A DNA stretch of 64,000 nt from assembly GCF_044335535.1 (NCBI RefSeq), contig NZ_JBIQVZ010000001.1, positions 62,001 through 126,000 of the forward strand, written 5' to 3'. The notes below the pieces were generated by a model. The model saw nothing but the letters and a program-made list of their open reading frames with translations. It did no database searches and was not told the origin of the DNA. The translations under genes and the position numbers were made by a program. Origin of the DNA: Mariniflexile sp044335535 (lineage in GTDB: Bacteria; Bacteroidota; Bacteroidia; Flavobacteriales; Flavobacteriaceae). Below are positions 53,201 to 61,555 of this stretch, in pieces; the first letter of the stretch is position 1; every line of letters starts with the position of its first letter.

Positions 53201-54617
53201 TTTTACCTTCAATACCTTGTAATGCCAAAATAGGCAGAAACACTATCAATATGATTAACTGACCAAAAAATGCTGCATTCATCATTTTTTTGGATGCTTC
53301 AGAAGACACTTTATCACGTTCTTTTGAGGATAGTTTTTTCTTTTTTAATACTTGTGAAGCAATTATAAACACGGTGCTTTCTACAATAATGACCGCACCA
53401 TCTACAATAATACCAAAGTCTATGGCACCTAGACTCATTAGGTTTGCCCAAACATCAAAAACATTCATTAAAATAAAGGCGAATAATAAGGACAAGGGAA
53501 TCGTAGATGCTACAATTAAACCACCACGCCAATTTCCTAAAAGAAATATAAGCACAAAAATGACTATTAGTGCGCCTTCTATAAGATTAGTCACCACGGT
53601 AGAAGTGGTCTCGCTAATAAGTTTACTTCTATCTAAAAGTGGCTCAATTACTACTCCTTCGGGTAAGGATTTTTGGATTTCGGCTATTCTTTGTTTTACA
53701 TTTTCTATAACATTATTGGAATTTGCGCCTTTTAGCATCATTATCAAACCACCAACAACTTCGCCTTCGCCATCTTGGGTTAGTGCACCATAACGAATGG
53801 CTGAACCATACTGCACTTTAGCAATATCGCCAATGGTTATTGGAATACTATTAATGGTTTTTACAACCGTCTTTTTAATATCATCCAGATTTCGCACCAA
53901 ACCTTCGCCACGAATAAAATTAGCTTGATGATTTTTTTCGATATAAGCACCACCTGTATTCTGATTATTTGCTTCCAATGCTTCAAACACATCGGTTATG
54001 GTTAACCCTATGGATTTTAACTCATTGGGATCTACGGCAACTTCATATTGTTTTATTTTTCCGCCTATTGCATTTACCTCAACCACACCTTCAACCATGG
54101 CCATTTGGCGTTGTACAATCCAATCTTGTATGGTACGCAATTCGGTGATTGAGTAAGTGTCTTTAAACTCGGGTTGTACTTTTAGTGTGTATTGATAAAT
54201 TTCGCCTAAACCAGTAGTAATAGGTCCCATGGTGGGTACGCCGAAACCAGCAGGAATTTGCTCTTTGACTTCGTTTAGTTTTTCAGCCACTAATTGACGT
54301 GGTAAATAGGTACCCATATCATCGTCAAAAACAATAGTAACTACCGATAAACCGAAACGCGAAATGGAACGAATTTCGATTACATTAGGAAGATTGCTCA
54401 TCGCTACTTCTACTGGGTAGGTTACAATTTGCTCAATATCTTCAGTCCCTAAATTGGGTGCTTGTGTGATGACCTGTACTTGGTTGTTTGTAATATCTGG
54501 AACGGCATCTATAGGTACTTTGGTTATACTCCAAATACCAGCGACAATAATGGTAAGCGTAAACAAACCAATGATGAATTTGTTATTGATTGAAAAATCA
54601 ATGATTTTGTTAATCAT
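50286..54617 (-). CDS. CzcA-type RND pump fused to a TolC-like outer-membrane factor
   Basis: A 1443-residue fusion. Residues 1 to about 1035 are a heavy-metal RND pump with 12 spans, two large periplasmic loops and the HME motif DFGIIVDGAVIIVES in span 4, whose Asp residues relay protons. After a short cytosolic linker, a signal-peptide-like helix (about 1040-1066, KKMVTATTILVLMLAFPKY then SNAQQ) leads into a TolC/CzcC-like domain (about 1067-1443) with long coiled helices (QLAQKAYQLSELELELEV). Signal-peptidase cleavage after the Ala is possible and would release the outer-membrane subunit. The first efflux gene of the operon. Confidence 0.95.
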   Translation of the reverse strand: MINKIIDFSINNKFIIGLFTLTIIVAGIWSITKVPIDAVPDITNNQVQVITQAPNLGTEDIEQIVTYPVEVAMSNLPNVIEIRSISRFGLSVVTIVFDDDMGTYLPRQLVAEKLNEVKEQIPAGFGVPTMGPITTGLGEIYQYTLKVQPEFKDTYSITELRTIQDWIVQRQMAMVEGVVEVNAIGGKIKQYEVAVDPNELKSIGLTITDVFEALEANNQNTGGAYIEKNHQANFIRGEGLVRNLDDIKKTVVKTINSIPITIGDIAKVQYGSAIRYGALTQDGEGEVVGGLIMMLKGANSNNVIENVKQRIAEIQKSLPEGVVIEPLLDRSKLISETTSTVVTNLIEGALIVIFVLIFLLGNWRGGLIVASTIPLSLLFAFILMNVFDVWANLMSLGAIDFGIIVDGAVIIVESTVFIIASQVLKKKKLSSKERDKVSSEASKKMMNAAFFGQLIILIVFLPILALQGIEGKMFKPMALTFIFAMIGAMILCLTYVPMMSALILRAPKNDKQSYGDTVVHWVEAKYRPLLEKALQKGKWIIGIAVILFSITVFMFTKMGGEFIPQLDEGDIAFHAILKPGSSLTETIETTTKIEQIVIAKFPEVEKVVSRIGVAEIPTDPMPMDLADVFVILKPKSEWTTVDSKDELIEKIKEAVEIIPGVNYEFTQPIEMRFNELLEGVREDIAIKLYGEDIDVLSQKAEEISKIIAGTEGIGDMKAEATTGLPQMTITYNRNKLAQYGLQINTLNKTVQSAFAGGHAGVIFEGEKRFDLMVRLNAQNREDISDVQNLYISLPTGAQIPLREIADISYKAGPMQISRDNTNRRTYVGINVRGRDVKSLVTEIKSKLDAQLELPSGYFIRYGGAFENLERASNRLQTVVPLALLLIFILIYFALKSLPQTLMIYIAIPMATIGGVFALWLRDMPFSISAGVGFIVLFGVAVLNGLVMISGLNELKEEGVTNLKDRIIEGTKRRIRPIMLTALTDVLGFLPMAVSASAGAEVQRPLATVVIGGLLTSTLLTLFVLPILYHWVERKSFTLKVNKKMVTATTILVLMLAFPKYSNAQQKTDTLPEISLQEAVSLSKNKYPLLKQKQLEIEKQERLKATAYDFGTTQIFTSGEEINNETGVYTTIGMGQSNINIFGIGAKKHLQERRIQLAQKAYQLSELELELEVKKAWAKCYQMKQQYNLYKELDTIYANFEQAVTLNYEVEAISKLEYSAAKNQAFQIQNKKAQAYSDYMIALQQLNLWLVSDEFYTVSNEFEDLEVNKKEFNIETHPLYSFSQIRVNEAEANYKAAKTDNLPKLNLQGGLQKVGGNSGFYSYQAGISIPFLSGITKAEIRTAKIDKEIAASQLQFQKQEIQSQFIQAKENYSKWKTSWEFYKNEVLPVTKDQKAGALLAYKEGEIDYATFTQLVKEAIQSELEAQEALMNYLASTFYLHYFNQ

Positions 54618-54688
54618 AGAAAAAGTTTAATGAATTATAAATAATGATAATTTGTCCATAATTAAAATGGGCAACAATAATTTATAAG

Positions 54689-54708
54689 ATACCTGCCTTC
54701 GCAGGTAT
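54689..54708. terminator. Hairpin ATACCTGC-CTTC-GCAGGTAT
   Basis: An 8-bp perfect stem with T-rich sequence after it. It separates the Cys/His-rich gene from the RND pump gene on the same strand, implying separate transcripts or partial read-through. It resembles the widespread CCTGCxxxGCAGG repeat. Confidence 0.7.
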
Positions 54709-54711
54709 TTA

Positions 54712-55023
54712 TTAAACTTGTGGTGGTTGTAAAATAGACGAATTAAAATCTTTCTCTAATCCGTGACAATGAAAAAATACTTCTGTAGAAATAGTTACTG
54801 TTGCTATGGTATAGTCCGTAATAGCAAAGTCTGTAACATATATAGGGCAGCAGTGGCAATGGCAGAAAGGGGAACATAAGTCTGCGTCTTGATGTTGATG
54901 GTCGTCACCAATGTCCTGTGAAGCTTCTGTTTTAGATTCATTATCAAATGTAGCGTTGTCTTCACAAGGTGCTAAATTAAGCGCGAAGATATAGATTGAT
55001 AATATAAATGCTAATAATTTCAT
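54712..55023 (-). CDS. Small Cys/His-rich exported protein (DUF6660-like)
   Basis: About 103 residues from MKLLAFILSIYIFALNLAPC, a signal peptide; an upstream ATG at 55053 adds ten residues and is less likely. The mature part has acidic/His-rich HQHQD and the cluster CSPFCHCHCC, clear metal ligands. I recall such proteins beside czc operons in Bacteroidota (DUF6660). It probably binds metal in the periplasm. Confidence 0.8.
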   Translation of the reverse strand: MKLLAFILSIYIFALNLAPCEDNATFDNESKTEASQDIGDDHQHQDADLCSPFCHCHCCPIYVTDFAITDYTIATVTISTEVFFHCHGLEKDFNSSILQPPQV

Positions 55024-55053
55024 TTGCACAAATATACAAATAAATGGATGCAC

Positions 55054-55985
55054 TGGATGTGCAAAACTTAAAAAGCAAAACCGAACCTATAAAGCAAAGT
55101 GTTTCTTCATGAAATTACGTATGATCACCCAATACTTTCTTGATTATAATTTTTTTAATACTGTTTTTTTTTAATTTATCTCCATCCCAAATGCGATAGC
55201 TGTAAACTGGATAAAATTTTAAAGGATATAATTATTATGTTGTTTAAGGGTTATTTAATTATTGTATCCAGAAGCGTTTTTCTTTTTTGATTTTTTTTTA
55301 GTGCCACTTCCTTTTTGGATATTTTGATATGATTTCATAATCTGATATTTTGATTTACTTCCCGTAGAGCCGTCAGCTGTTATCTTTTTTTGATGCCTGA
55401 TGTGATCCAATATTCAGGCTTGGTAAGACGTATAAAAAAGAGCGAGCGAGTTTAGCCTGAGCGTAGACGAAGGGAGCCTGGCTTTATGCCGTCGTCCAAG
55501 AATGAATCTTGTTGTTTTGCTGCCAAAAAAAAGAAGGGACAGTGATGGCTCGGAAGTGGATTAAAAAACCTTGTGAAATTTAAAATGGCAGGAAGTGGGA
55601 CTCAATGGAATAATGGAATTCCTATTAAGCGGACTTAAGCCCAAAATTTGGGATTAGGAATGTAGTATCTTGCGTTTTTCAGCAAGAATGACGGAATGGA
55701 AATTCTAAACTTTGGGCTTGTGTCCAAGACCTTTTTAATGAAGCGCTTTTCCCGAAATGGAGCTTACGGAATGTAGTGGGAATGTGCTGATAGATTGTTA
55801 TGGATTCTGTTATATCTATGGAAACAAAAATCTAACTACTATGACAGAAACGAAATCTGTGTAAGTAACTAAATTAATTATTGCCTTATATTTCGCATAA
55901 ATTTATTAGATTAGTCAAGTTAAATAATAGAAGCTTTTTTTTAATATAAGCGAAACAGTTTCTTCTAATATAGTAACCATAAATT
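55054..55985. other. 932-base non-coding region, probable mobile-element scar
   Basis: No full gene. From about 55370 to 55760 the sequence is richer in G and C than its surroundings. A long imperfect hairpin (55631-55725; GGACTTAAGCCCAAA with TTTGGGCTTGTGTCC) encloses a smaller CTTGC/GCAAG stem. A Lys-rich tail-like frame on the minus strand (about 55255-55385, ending KKKSKKKNASGYNN) and a stub frame MTETKSV near 55841 look like remnants of gene ends. The words are unlike ordinary chromosome and suggest a degraded integrative element. Confidence 0.45.
55631..55725. repeat. Long imperfect inverted repeat
   Basis: The arms 55631-55649 and 55707-55725 are about 19 bases each with a few mismatches; the roughly 57-base loop contains the stem CTTGC/GCAAG. 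It might be a structured RNA or a recombination site. Confidence 0.5.
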
Positions 55986-56378
55986 ATGACCACACTTACA
56001 ATAAAAGACGAAACTGCCTCTGGAGACATCCTAAATGAAATTAGGGTTATGGTTGAAAATGAAAGAACCACATTGAAAGAAATAATCACGACTCGCATTT
56101 TAACTGAAGTTAAGGTTTATAACAAATCAAAACCTGAGTATTTCAAAGGATTGATCCAACCAAGTGAAGCTGAGAAAACATTAAATGGATTTCGAGTTAA
56201 AAAAAGAACCCCTATCGATGGTGAGCGACAGGTTTATGTGGCTCTTGATGCTTTTTTGAATAATGGTTTTTTTGTAATAGTTGATGATGAACAAATCACG
56301 GATTATGATAGAGAGATTCTTGTTAATTCAGAAACATCTATTAGTTTTTTAAAGTTGACTCCTTTGGTTGGAGGGTAA
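55986..56378 (+). CDS. Conserved 130-residue partner of DUF4132 protein
   Basis: A cytosolic protein I recall only as a frequent neighbour of DUF4132 genes. It opens MTTLTIKDETASGDILNEI, continues TLKEIITTRILTEVKVYN and ends FLKLTPLVGG. No signal or membrane span. Its stop lies 4 bases before the DUF4132 start, so the pair is translated from one message. A GGAGG sequence formed by its last codons may act as ribosome-binding site for the next gene. The function is unknown. Confidence 0.85.
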   Translation: MTTLTIKDETASGDILNEIRVMVENERTTLKEIITTRILTEVKVYNKSKPEYFKGLIQPSEAEKTLNGFRVKKRTPIDGERQVYVALDAFLNNGFFVIVDDEQITDYDREILVNSETSISFLKLTPLVGG

Positions 56379-56382
56379 GTAT

Positions 56383-58896
56383 ATGAAGAATTTTTTTAAT
56401 AGAATATTTGGTTCCCATAATAGCGAAACACAAAAACCAGTATCATTTGATAATGAGGTGCATTTATTTTTGAGTGAACTCGTCAATGAATCTATTCGAC
56501 TAAAAAAAGGCTATTCAATACAGTTGAGTAAACTTGAAACTTATAAAATTCTTAAAGCACAGACAGAGGCATTTAAAAAGGATACCATTCGCTTATTGAT
56601 TTATTATAAAAATATTAATTACAGAGGGGTCAACAATATATGGGCTAAAGAATCATATTTTGTTAATGATGTATTTTCCAAATTACTTAGTTTATTGATG
56701 CGTTCTTCAGAAATAAACTTTAGTCAAGATGAATTATTGGAACTAAGTAATGATATAGTATTGAAAAAGAAAGGTTACATCAATACTTCTGAATGGGCTT
56801 TTACACCGCTTTTAAGTTCCATTGAAAAGGCAATTAAGGATAATGGTCTAACGTCAAAACTGAACCAAAGCCTTACTCTAATTGAAAATAGATTTTTGAG
56901 GCAGAATTATATTTATTCCGATGATGCTAAAATCATTAATAGAATAGCTAGTATTAAAGAAGGTCCTAAAGCATTTTCTGTTAGTTCCAAAGATAAATTG
57001 GGTAAAACAATTATTGAAACGACTAAGGAGTTTAAAGGAGAGAAACAAACTGCTTTTATTGCTTTATTAAATCATTTTTCTAAAGGAACAGAGAAAAGCA
57101 ATCCTACCCAAGCATGGCTCAAAGATTCAGAAAGCCAAATAGCACTAATTGGCAAAATGCTGTTGATTACAACCTGTATTTCTTGGATTGATATTGTAAT
57201 ACAATTATTAAAAGAAATACATAAGAACAAATCTTATGAGTTTAGTTTTATTTCAGACGAAAACGTCCAACTATTACGTTCAACTATATGGTTAAGTTCA
57301 TTGCTGAAAGATGATGATTTAAATCAAACGATTGAAGATTTAGGCTTATGGAGTTTTAAAAAATTACCAGGTCATGGAGCTGTTAGTGTCAAGCTAGGTA
57401 ATGCTTGTATTTATGCTTTTTCAAAATTGCCATATAAAGATGGGGTTTCTAGACTTACGAAATTTAGAATGAAGATTAAATATCCATCCGTACAATCATT
57501 AATTACAAAAGCAATTGTTAGAGTTGCCGAGGCTGAAGGCAAAACAATGGATGAGATTGAAGAGCTTGCTGTTCAGGCCTTTAATTTAGATAATGACTAT
57601 CAAATAATTAGAGAGTTTGATTCCTATAAAGGAATAATAAAAATTATAGATAGTAATACGGTTACCCTATTATGGGAGAATGAAAACGGAAAATTAATCA
57701 GGACTGTTCCTAAACATGTTAAAGATAATTTTTCAACGGAATTAAATGAATTAAAGAGACAACTTAAGGATATTCAATCAAATCTTAGCGCACAGCGAAA
57801 TAGAATAGAAAAAATATTTTTAAGTAAAAGAGAGTGGCAATTTTCACAATGGAAAGAATTATACTTAGATAATAAGCTCTTGGCTTTTTTTGGAACAAAG
57901 CTTATTTGGAACTTTACCATAGACGAAAAAACTACAAGTGCCATTTTTCACAACAATAAATTTGTGAATGCCCATGGTTCTGTAAATATTGATTTTGAAG
58001 AATCCATGGTTGAATTATGGCATCCAGTAATTTCCAGTGTTGAAGAAGTAAAATTATGGCGAGACTGGTTATTTGAAAACCAAGTGAAACAACCCTTTAA
58101 ACAGGCGCACCGTGAAGTCTATATTGTCACAGATGCAGAAAATACCACGAATTCTTATTCTAACAGATTTGCGGCCCATGTCATCAGACAGCATATTTTC
58201 AATGCCTTATGTAGAGAACGAGGGTGGCGATATCAACTTCAAGGTCAATGGGATTCCTATAACACACCTACTTTGACCATTCCTTCATGGAAGTATAAAG
58301 TAGAGTTTTGGACTGAAACCGAAGGGGTTCATGATTCGGCAAATGACATGGGAATTTTTAATTATTTGCAGACCGACCAAGTTCGTTTTTATGATGAAAG
58401 TAATCAAATTAACATGATTGATGTGCCTGCAATTGTGTTTTCTGAATCTATGAGGGATGTTGATCTGTTTGTAGGTGTCACAAGTATTGGAGCTGACCCT
58501 AATTGGAGAGATAGAGGCGAAGAAAGATTTCATGGGTATTGGTCTAATTTCTCATTTGGGGAACTTGCCGTTAGCGGTATCGAACGAAAGGCTTTGCTCG
58601 AAAACTTAATACCTAAACTTCACATAAAAAAAGCGTGCAGCTTTGAGGGAAATTTTTTAGTTGTTAAAGGAAAATTGCGAACCTATAAAATTCATATGGG
58701 AAGTGGTAATATTTTAATGAAACCCAATGATCAGTATTTATGTATCGTTGCGGATAGGTCGAAAAAAAATGAAGACATATTTTTACCGTTTGAAGGGGAT
58801 TCAACCTTGTCAACCATATTAAGTAAAGCTTTTATGTTGGCGAATGATGACAAGATTAAAGATAAAACAATAATGAGTCAAATTGAGAATCGCTAA
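56383..58896 (+). CDS. DUF4132 domain protein
   Basis: About 837 residues from MKNFFNRIFG; an upstream TTG at 56368 is in frame but overlaps the preceding gene. The N-terminal two thirds are mostly helical, repeat-like. The C-terminal third carries the DUF4132 region with WQFSQWKELYLDNKLLAFF, FKQAHREVYIVTDAE, FNALCRERGWRYQLQG and FSEALRD-like FSESMRDVDLFVGV. Relatives include E. coli YehI/MolR, of unknown biochemistry. No membrane segment. Part of a two-gene unit with the 130-residue protein. Confidence 0.88.
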   Translation: MKNFFNRIFGSHNSETQKPVSFDNEVHLFLSELVNESIRLKKGYSIQLSKLETYKILKAQTEAFKKDTIRLLIYYKNINYRGVNNIWAKESYFVNDVFSKLLSLLMRSSEINFSQDELLELSNDIVLKKKGYINTSEWAFTPLLSSIEKAIKDNGLTSKLNQSLTLIENRFLRQNYIYSDDAKIINRIASIKEGPKAFSVSSKDKLGKTIIETTKEFKGEKQTAFIALLNHFSKGTEKSNPTQAWLKDSESQIALIGKMLLITTCISWIDIVIQLLKEIHKNKSYEFSFISDENVQLLRSTIWLSSLLKDDDLNQTIEDLGLWSFKKLPGHGAVSVKLGNACIYAFSKLPYKDGVSRLTKFRMKIKYPSVQSLITKAIVRVAEAEGKTMDEIEELAVQAFNLDNDYQIIREFDSYKGIIKIIDSNTVTLLWENENGKLIRTVPKHVKDNFSTELNELKRQLKDIQSNLSAQRNRIEKIFLSKREWQFSQWKELYLDNKLLAFFGTKLIWNFTIDEKTTSAIFHNNKFVNAHGSVNIDFEESMVELWHPVISSVEEVKLWRDWLFENQVKQPFKQAHREVYIVTDAENTTNSYSNRFAAHVIRQHIFNALCRERGWRYQLQGQWDSYNTPTLTIPSWKYKVEFWTETEGVHDSANDMGIFNYLQTDQVRFYDESNQINMIDVPAIVFSESMRDVDLFVGVTSIGADPNWRDRGEERFHGYWSNFSFGELAVSGIERKALLENLIPKLHIKKACSFEGNFLVVKGKLRTYKIHMGSGNILMKPNDQYLCIVADRSKKNEDIFLPFEGDSTLSTILSKAFMLANDDKIKDKTIMSQIENR

Positions 58897-58914
58897 TTAT
58901 ATATGTAGATTAAT

Positions 58915-59571
58915 ATGAAAGAACAATTTTCGATATTTAGAAAATTCCCAACTTTAGAGCAGGCAAATGAACTTGCAATAGAATTAGGCAAACAGGGAAT
59001 TGATTTTATACTTGATGATAACGTACCTCCTGTAGATGTAACATTCGCCGGCAATACACTTCGAAATGAAATTGAAATAAGAATTAAACAATCAGATTTT
59101 GAAAAGGCAGAAGAAATTCTTGAAAAGAATGCCGAAACTTTGATGGATGAAGTGGATAAAGACTATTATCTATTTGAGTTTACAAACGAAGAGTTATATG
59201 AAATCCTTTTAAAGTCTGACGAATGGAGTAAGTTTGATTATACACTTGCTCAAAAAATTCTTGAAAAAAGAGGAAAGTCGGTTGATAAAGATTTGTTAAA
59301 CTCTTTAAAAAATGAAAGGTTGAAAGAGTTAGCTAAGCCTGAAGGCAATCAAAAGCCATGGATTTTTGCTGGATACTTATTTTCTTTATTAGGAGGTTTT
59401 TTAGGCTTGGTAATTGGCTATTTTCTTTGGACTTCAAAAAAGACGTTGCCTAATGGGCAAAAAGTTTATTCGTATACAGAAAAAGACAGAAAACAGGGCA
59501 TGTATATATTTTATATTGGGCTTATTATTTTTCCAGTAATTTTAATTATTAGAGCTTTTAGTTCAATTTAA
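58915..59571 (+). CDS. DUF2007-like signal protein with two membrane spans
   Basis: A 218-residue protein. The N-terminal ferredoxin-like module (about 1-75; FSIFRKFPTLEQANELAIEL, FEKAEEILEKN) resembles the DUF2007 "prokaryotic signal transducing" family. A helical linker follows (about 80-145), then spans at about 150-170 and 195-215. It follows DUF4132 by 18 bases and probably belongs to the same operon. The function is unknown. Confidence 0.82.
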   Translation: MKEQFSIFRKFPTLEQANELAIELGKQGIDFILDDNVPPVDVTFAGNTLRNEIEIRIKQSDFEKAEEILEKNAETLMDEVDKDYYLFEFTNEELYEILLKSDEWSKFDYTLAQKILEKRGKSVDKDLLNSLKNERLKELAKPEGNQKPWIFAGYLFSLLGGFLGLVIGYFLWTSKKTLPNGQKVYSYTEKDRKQGMYIFYIGLIIFPVILIIRAFSSI

Positions 59572-59649
59572 AAACTAATTATAATTGATACAAAAACACT
59601 AAACTCGTTTCTTTAGACAATATTTTTAAGGGTTCGCAATTAAATACAA
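59572..59649 (+). pseudogene. Relic resembling the tail of the 262-residue protein gene
   Basis: AAAACACTAAACTCGTTTCTT and TAGACAATATTTTTA here align with AAAACACTTAAACTCATTTC and TTTAAACGATATTATTAGA near 62938-62985, the end of the gene at 62227-63015. One base is missing, so the frame is broken. It looks like the left-over 3' end of a lost paralogue. Confidence 0.45.
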
Positions 59650-60153
59650 ATGAAAAAAATTCCAAAAAAGATAAAAATTCTCAGCGCACTAGTTTCTATT
59701 TTAATATTCATATATATGAATTTGAATCCTTTTGTATTACAAACATTTTTTAAAAGAAAATTTGGCGAGTTTGATTACTATATTGGGTTTTCTACTAATT
59801 CATTCGATTATTTACTCCTATCAGCAATCCCAATTGCGGCTATAATTCTTAATTCAAAAAGAAGAAATTTTAGCACAAAGGAACTTATAATGGATAATGT
59901 GATTATTGTCATTTCTACATTAGTAGTTTTAGAAATAGGATATTATATGTTAAACTTTATAGGAAGACCAGTTAATCCATTAATACCTCAATATTTGGTA
60001 TCAGAACCATTTGATGGCTATTCATTATTAGTTATTGGAGCTGGAATTTGTATTCCTTTTTTACTTAGAAAAGCAAATATCTACTATAATTTCAAACCAA
60101 AAATGAGAGATGAAATCATCAATGAAATTGGCACTAAAAATAACGTTGATTAA
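59650..60153 (+). CDS. Hypothetical membrane protein, about four spans
   Basis: A 167-residue protein with hydrophobic segments at about residues 8-27, 45-65, 80-100 and 125-140, and charged ends. Not recognised. It starts 78 bases after the DUF2007-like gene, across the relic. Confidence 0.75.
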   Translation: MKKIPKKIKILSALVSILIFIYMNLNPFVLQTFFKRKFGEFDYYIGFSTNSFDYLLLSAIPIAAIILNSKRRNFSTKELIMDNVIIVISTLVVLEIGYYMLNFIGRPVNPLIPQYLVSEPFDGYSLLVIGAGICIPFLLRKANIYYNFKPKMRDEIINEIGTKNNVD

Positions 60154-60186
60154 TATATTCTACAAAACTAACCTAGTGAAATATAA

Positions 60187-60402
60187 ATGATTTACTTTGA
60201 ATTTATAGCGATAATTCCTTTGTTTATTTTTTTAGTGGATGGATATTATGAAAAAAACATTAAGAGAGGAGTACTTCAAATTTTAGCTTTTCTAATAACG
60301 GTTATAACAGCAATAACTTTAGTAAAAAGTTATGGTCTTATTTTTATATTTTGTGTTCCTGTTTTATTAATAATTTTTTTACTCATGTTTAATAAAAAAT
60401 GA
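60187..60402 (+). CDS. Small membrane protein, two or three spans
   Basis: 71 residues, almost entirely hydrophobic (MIYFEFIAIIPLFIFLVDGYY, then two helices). Its stop overlaps the next start by four bases (ATGA-type), so translation is coupled. The function is unknown. Confidence 0.7.
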   Translation: MIYFEFIAIIPLFIFLVDGYYEKNIKRGVLQILAFLITVITAITLVKSYGLIFIFCVPVLLIIFLLMFNKK

Positions 60403-60782
60403 ACGAAATATTTAAAGTAGTATACGATATTCTAAAATGGATTTCAAAAATTACAGGTCTAACATACCATGAAATTAATATAGTTGTTTATTTCATAATA
60501 GTTCCGTCAATATTTATTTACATGCTTGAAAGGATTTCTAAAACGAATTATCTTAAAATAGGATTTGGAGCTATAGTTCTTTTGACAATATTAATTGTTT
60601 CCGATTTTGAAAAATTCTCAACTTTATTATTTAACAAGTCAGTTGATTTTTTAAACTGGTTTGATGTAATAGGGCTTAATTATATTCAAGCTTCTGTAGT
60701 CATTTGCGTGATAATTCCAATTATTATATTGGGTCTTTTAATGTATTTGAATAAAAGAAAATCATTGAGCAAAAACAATTAA
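60399..60782 (+). CDS. Membrane protein, three spans
   Basis: 127 residues with spans at about 24-42, 52-69 and 98-118. Overlaps the preceding gene by four bases. The function is unknown; it probably forms a small complex with its neighbour. Confidence 0.75.
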   Translation: MNEIFKVVYDILKWISKITGLTYHEINIVVYFIIVPSIFIYMLERISKTNYLKIGFGAIVLLTILIVSDFEKFSTLLFNKSVDFLNWFDVIGLNYIQASVVICVIIPIIILGLLMYLNKRKSLSKNN

Positions 60783-60790
60783 CTATCAAT

Positions 60791-61546
60791 ATGAAAAGAC
60801 TTAAAATAATATTTGGTTTTCTTTTACTTTATGGAGCGGGAAAGGAATACGTTGATGCTAGCAGACAGTTAGGTTCTCGCTATATCATAGGAATTATTAT
60901 TCCGATACTACTTATTTTGCTTCTATGTACTTGGCTAATAGGAAGCGGTTTTTCTAAAACCAAACTTAAATTCAAATCTTTGAAATTCTTGAAGTATTTT
61001 GGGCTCTCATTTTTGATTTTTAGCATTGTTACATTTTTTAGTTTAATGTCATACATAATACCAACCAATTTTAAAACTATAAATGGTATTAAAATTCCAA
61101 TTAGTAAATGCATAAATGGTAGTGTTAAAATGATACCTAAAGAGAATGCAAGAGAGGATTATTGCATTTGTTTGGCCGAAAAAATAACTAATGACCCAGA
61201 ATCAAAGGAAAAGTATGAAAAAGACCTTGAAATGGGTGAGTTTGATAAAATTATTAAAGAATTGAATGATAACGATAAATTAGTTGAGTTGGATATTGAA
61301 AGCTGTATAACTTCAATCGAAATGCAATGGACTGATAATCTTGCAAATTCTATGAAAAAGAATATGAAAAAACAATTTGAAGGTACAGAATTTGAACAAA
61401 TTATTGATGTAAATACATACTGCGACTGCGTTGTTAAAGAATATAGAAAATTTCCTCTTACTGAAGTTATGGAAGATGAATTTAAAGAAAGTGAAAATGC
61501 TAAATTAATAGAAGAGAAATGTATGTCTAAATCTTTAAAAGAATAA
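60791..61546 (+). CDS. Membrane protein with two Cys-rich repeats
   Basis: A 251-residue protein. Two or three N-terminal spans (about 1-95) are followed by a soluble domain with two similar units, one around YCICLAEKIT with a later C, the other around YCDCVVKEYRKFP with a later C. The CxC...C pattern is seen in other Bacteroidota proteins of unknown role and may bind metal or form disulfides. Starts 8 bases after the previous gene. Confidence 0.75.
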   Translation: MKRLKIIFGFLLLYGAGKEYVDASRQLGSRYIIGIIIPILLILLLCTWLIGSGFSKTKLKFKSLKFLKYFGLSFLIFSIVTFFSLMSYIIPTNFKTINGIKIPISKCINGSVKMIPKENAREDYCICLAEKITNDPESKEKYEKDLEMGEFDKIIKELNDNDKLVELDIESCITSIEMQWTDNLANSMKKNMKKQFEGTEFEQIIDVNTYCDCVVKEYRKFPLTEVMEDEFKESENAKLIEEKCMSKSLKE

Positions 61547-61555
61547 TAACTGAAG

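Noticed and set aside
53290..53793. Plus-strand frame of 167 residues
   Set aside because: It is antisense to the well-supported RND pump domain. Its composition is that of a reverse-frame shadow of membrane-protein codons.
55886..56098. Minus-strand frame of 70 residues
   Set aside because: It overlaps the well-supported start of the 130-residue gene and has no leader or homology.
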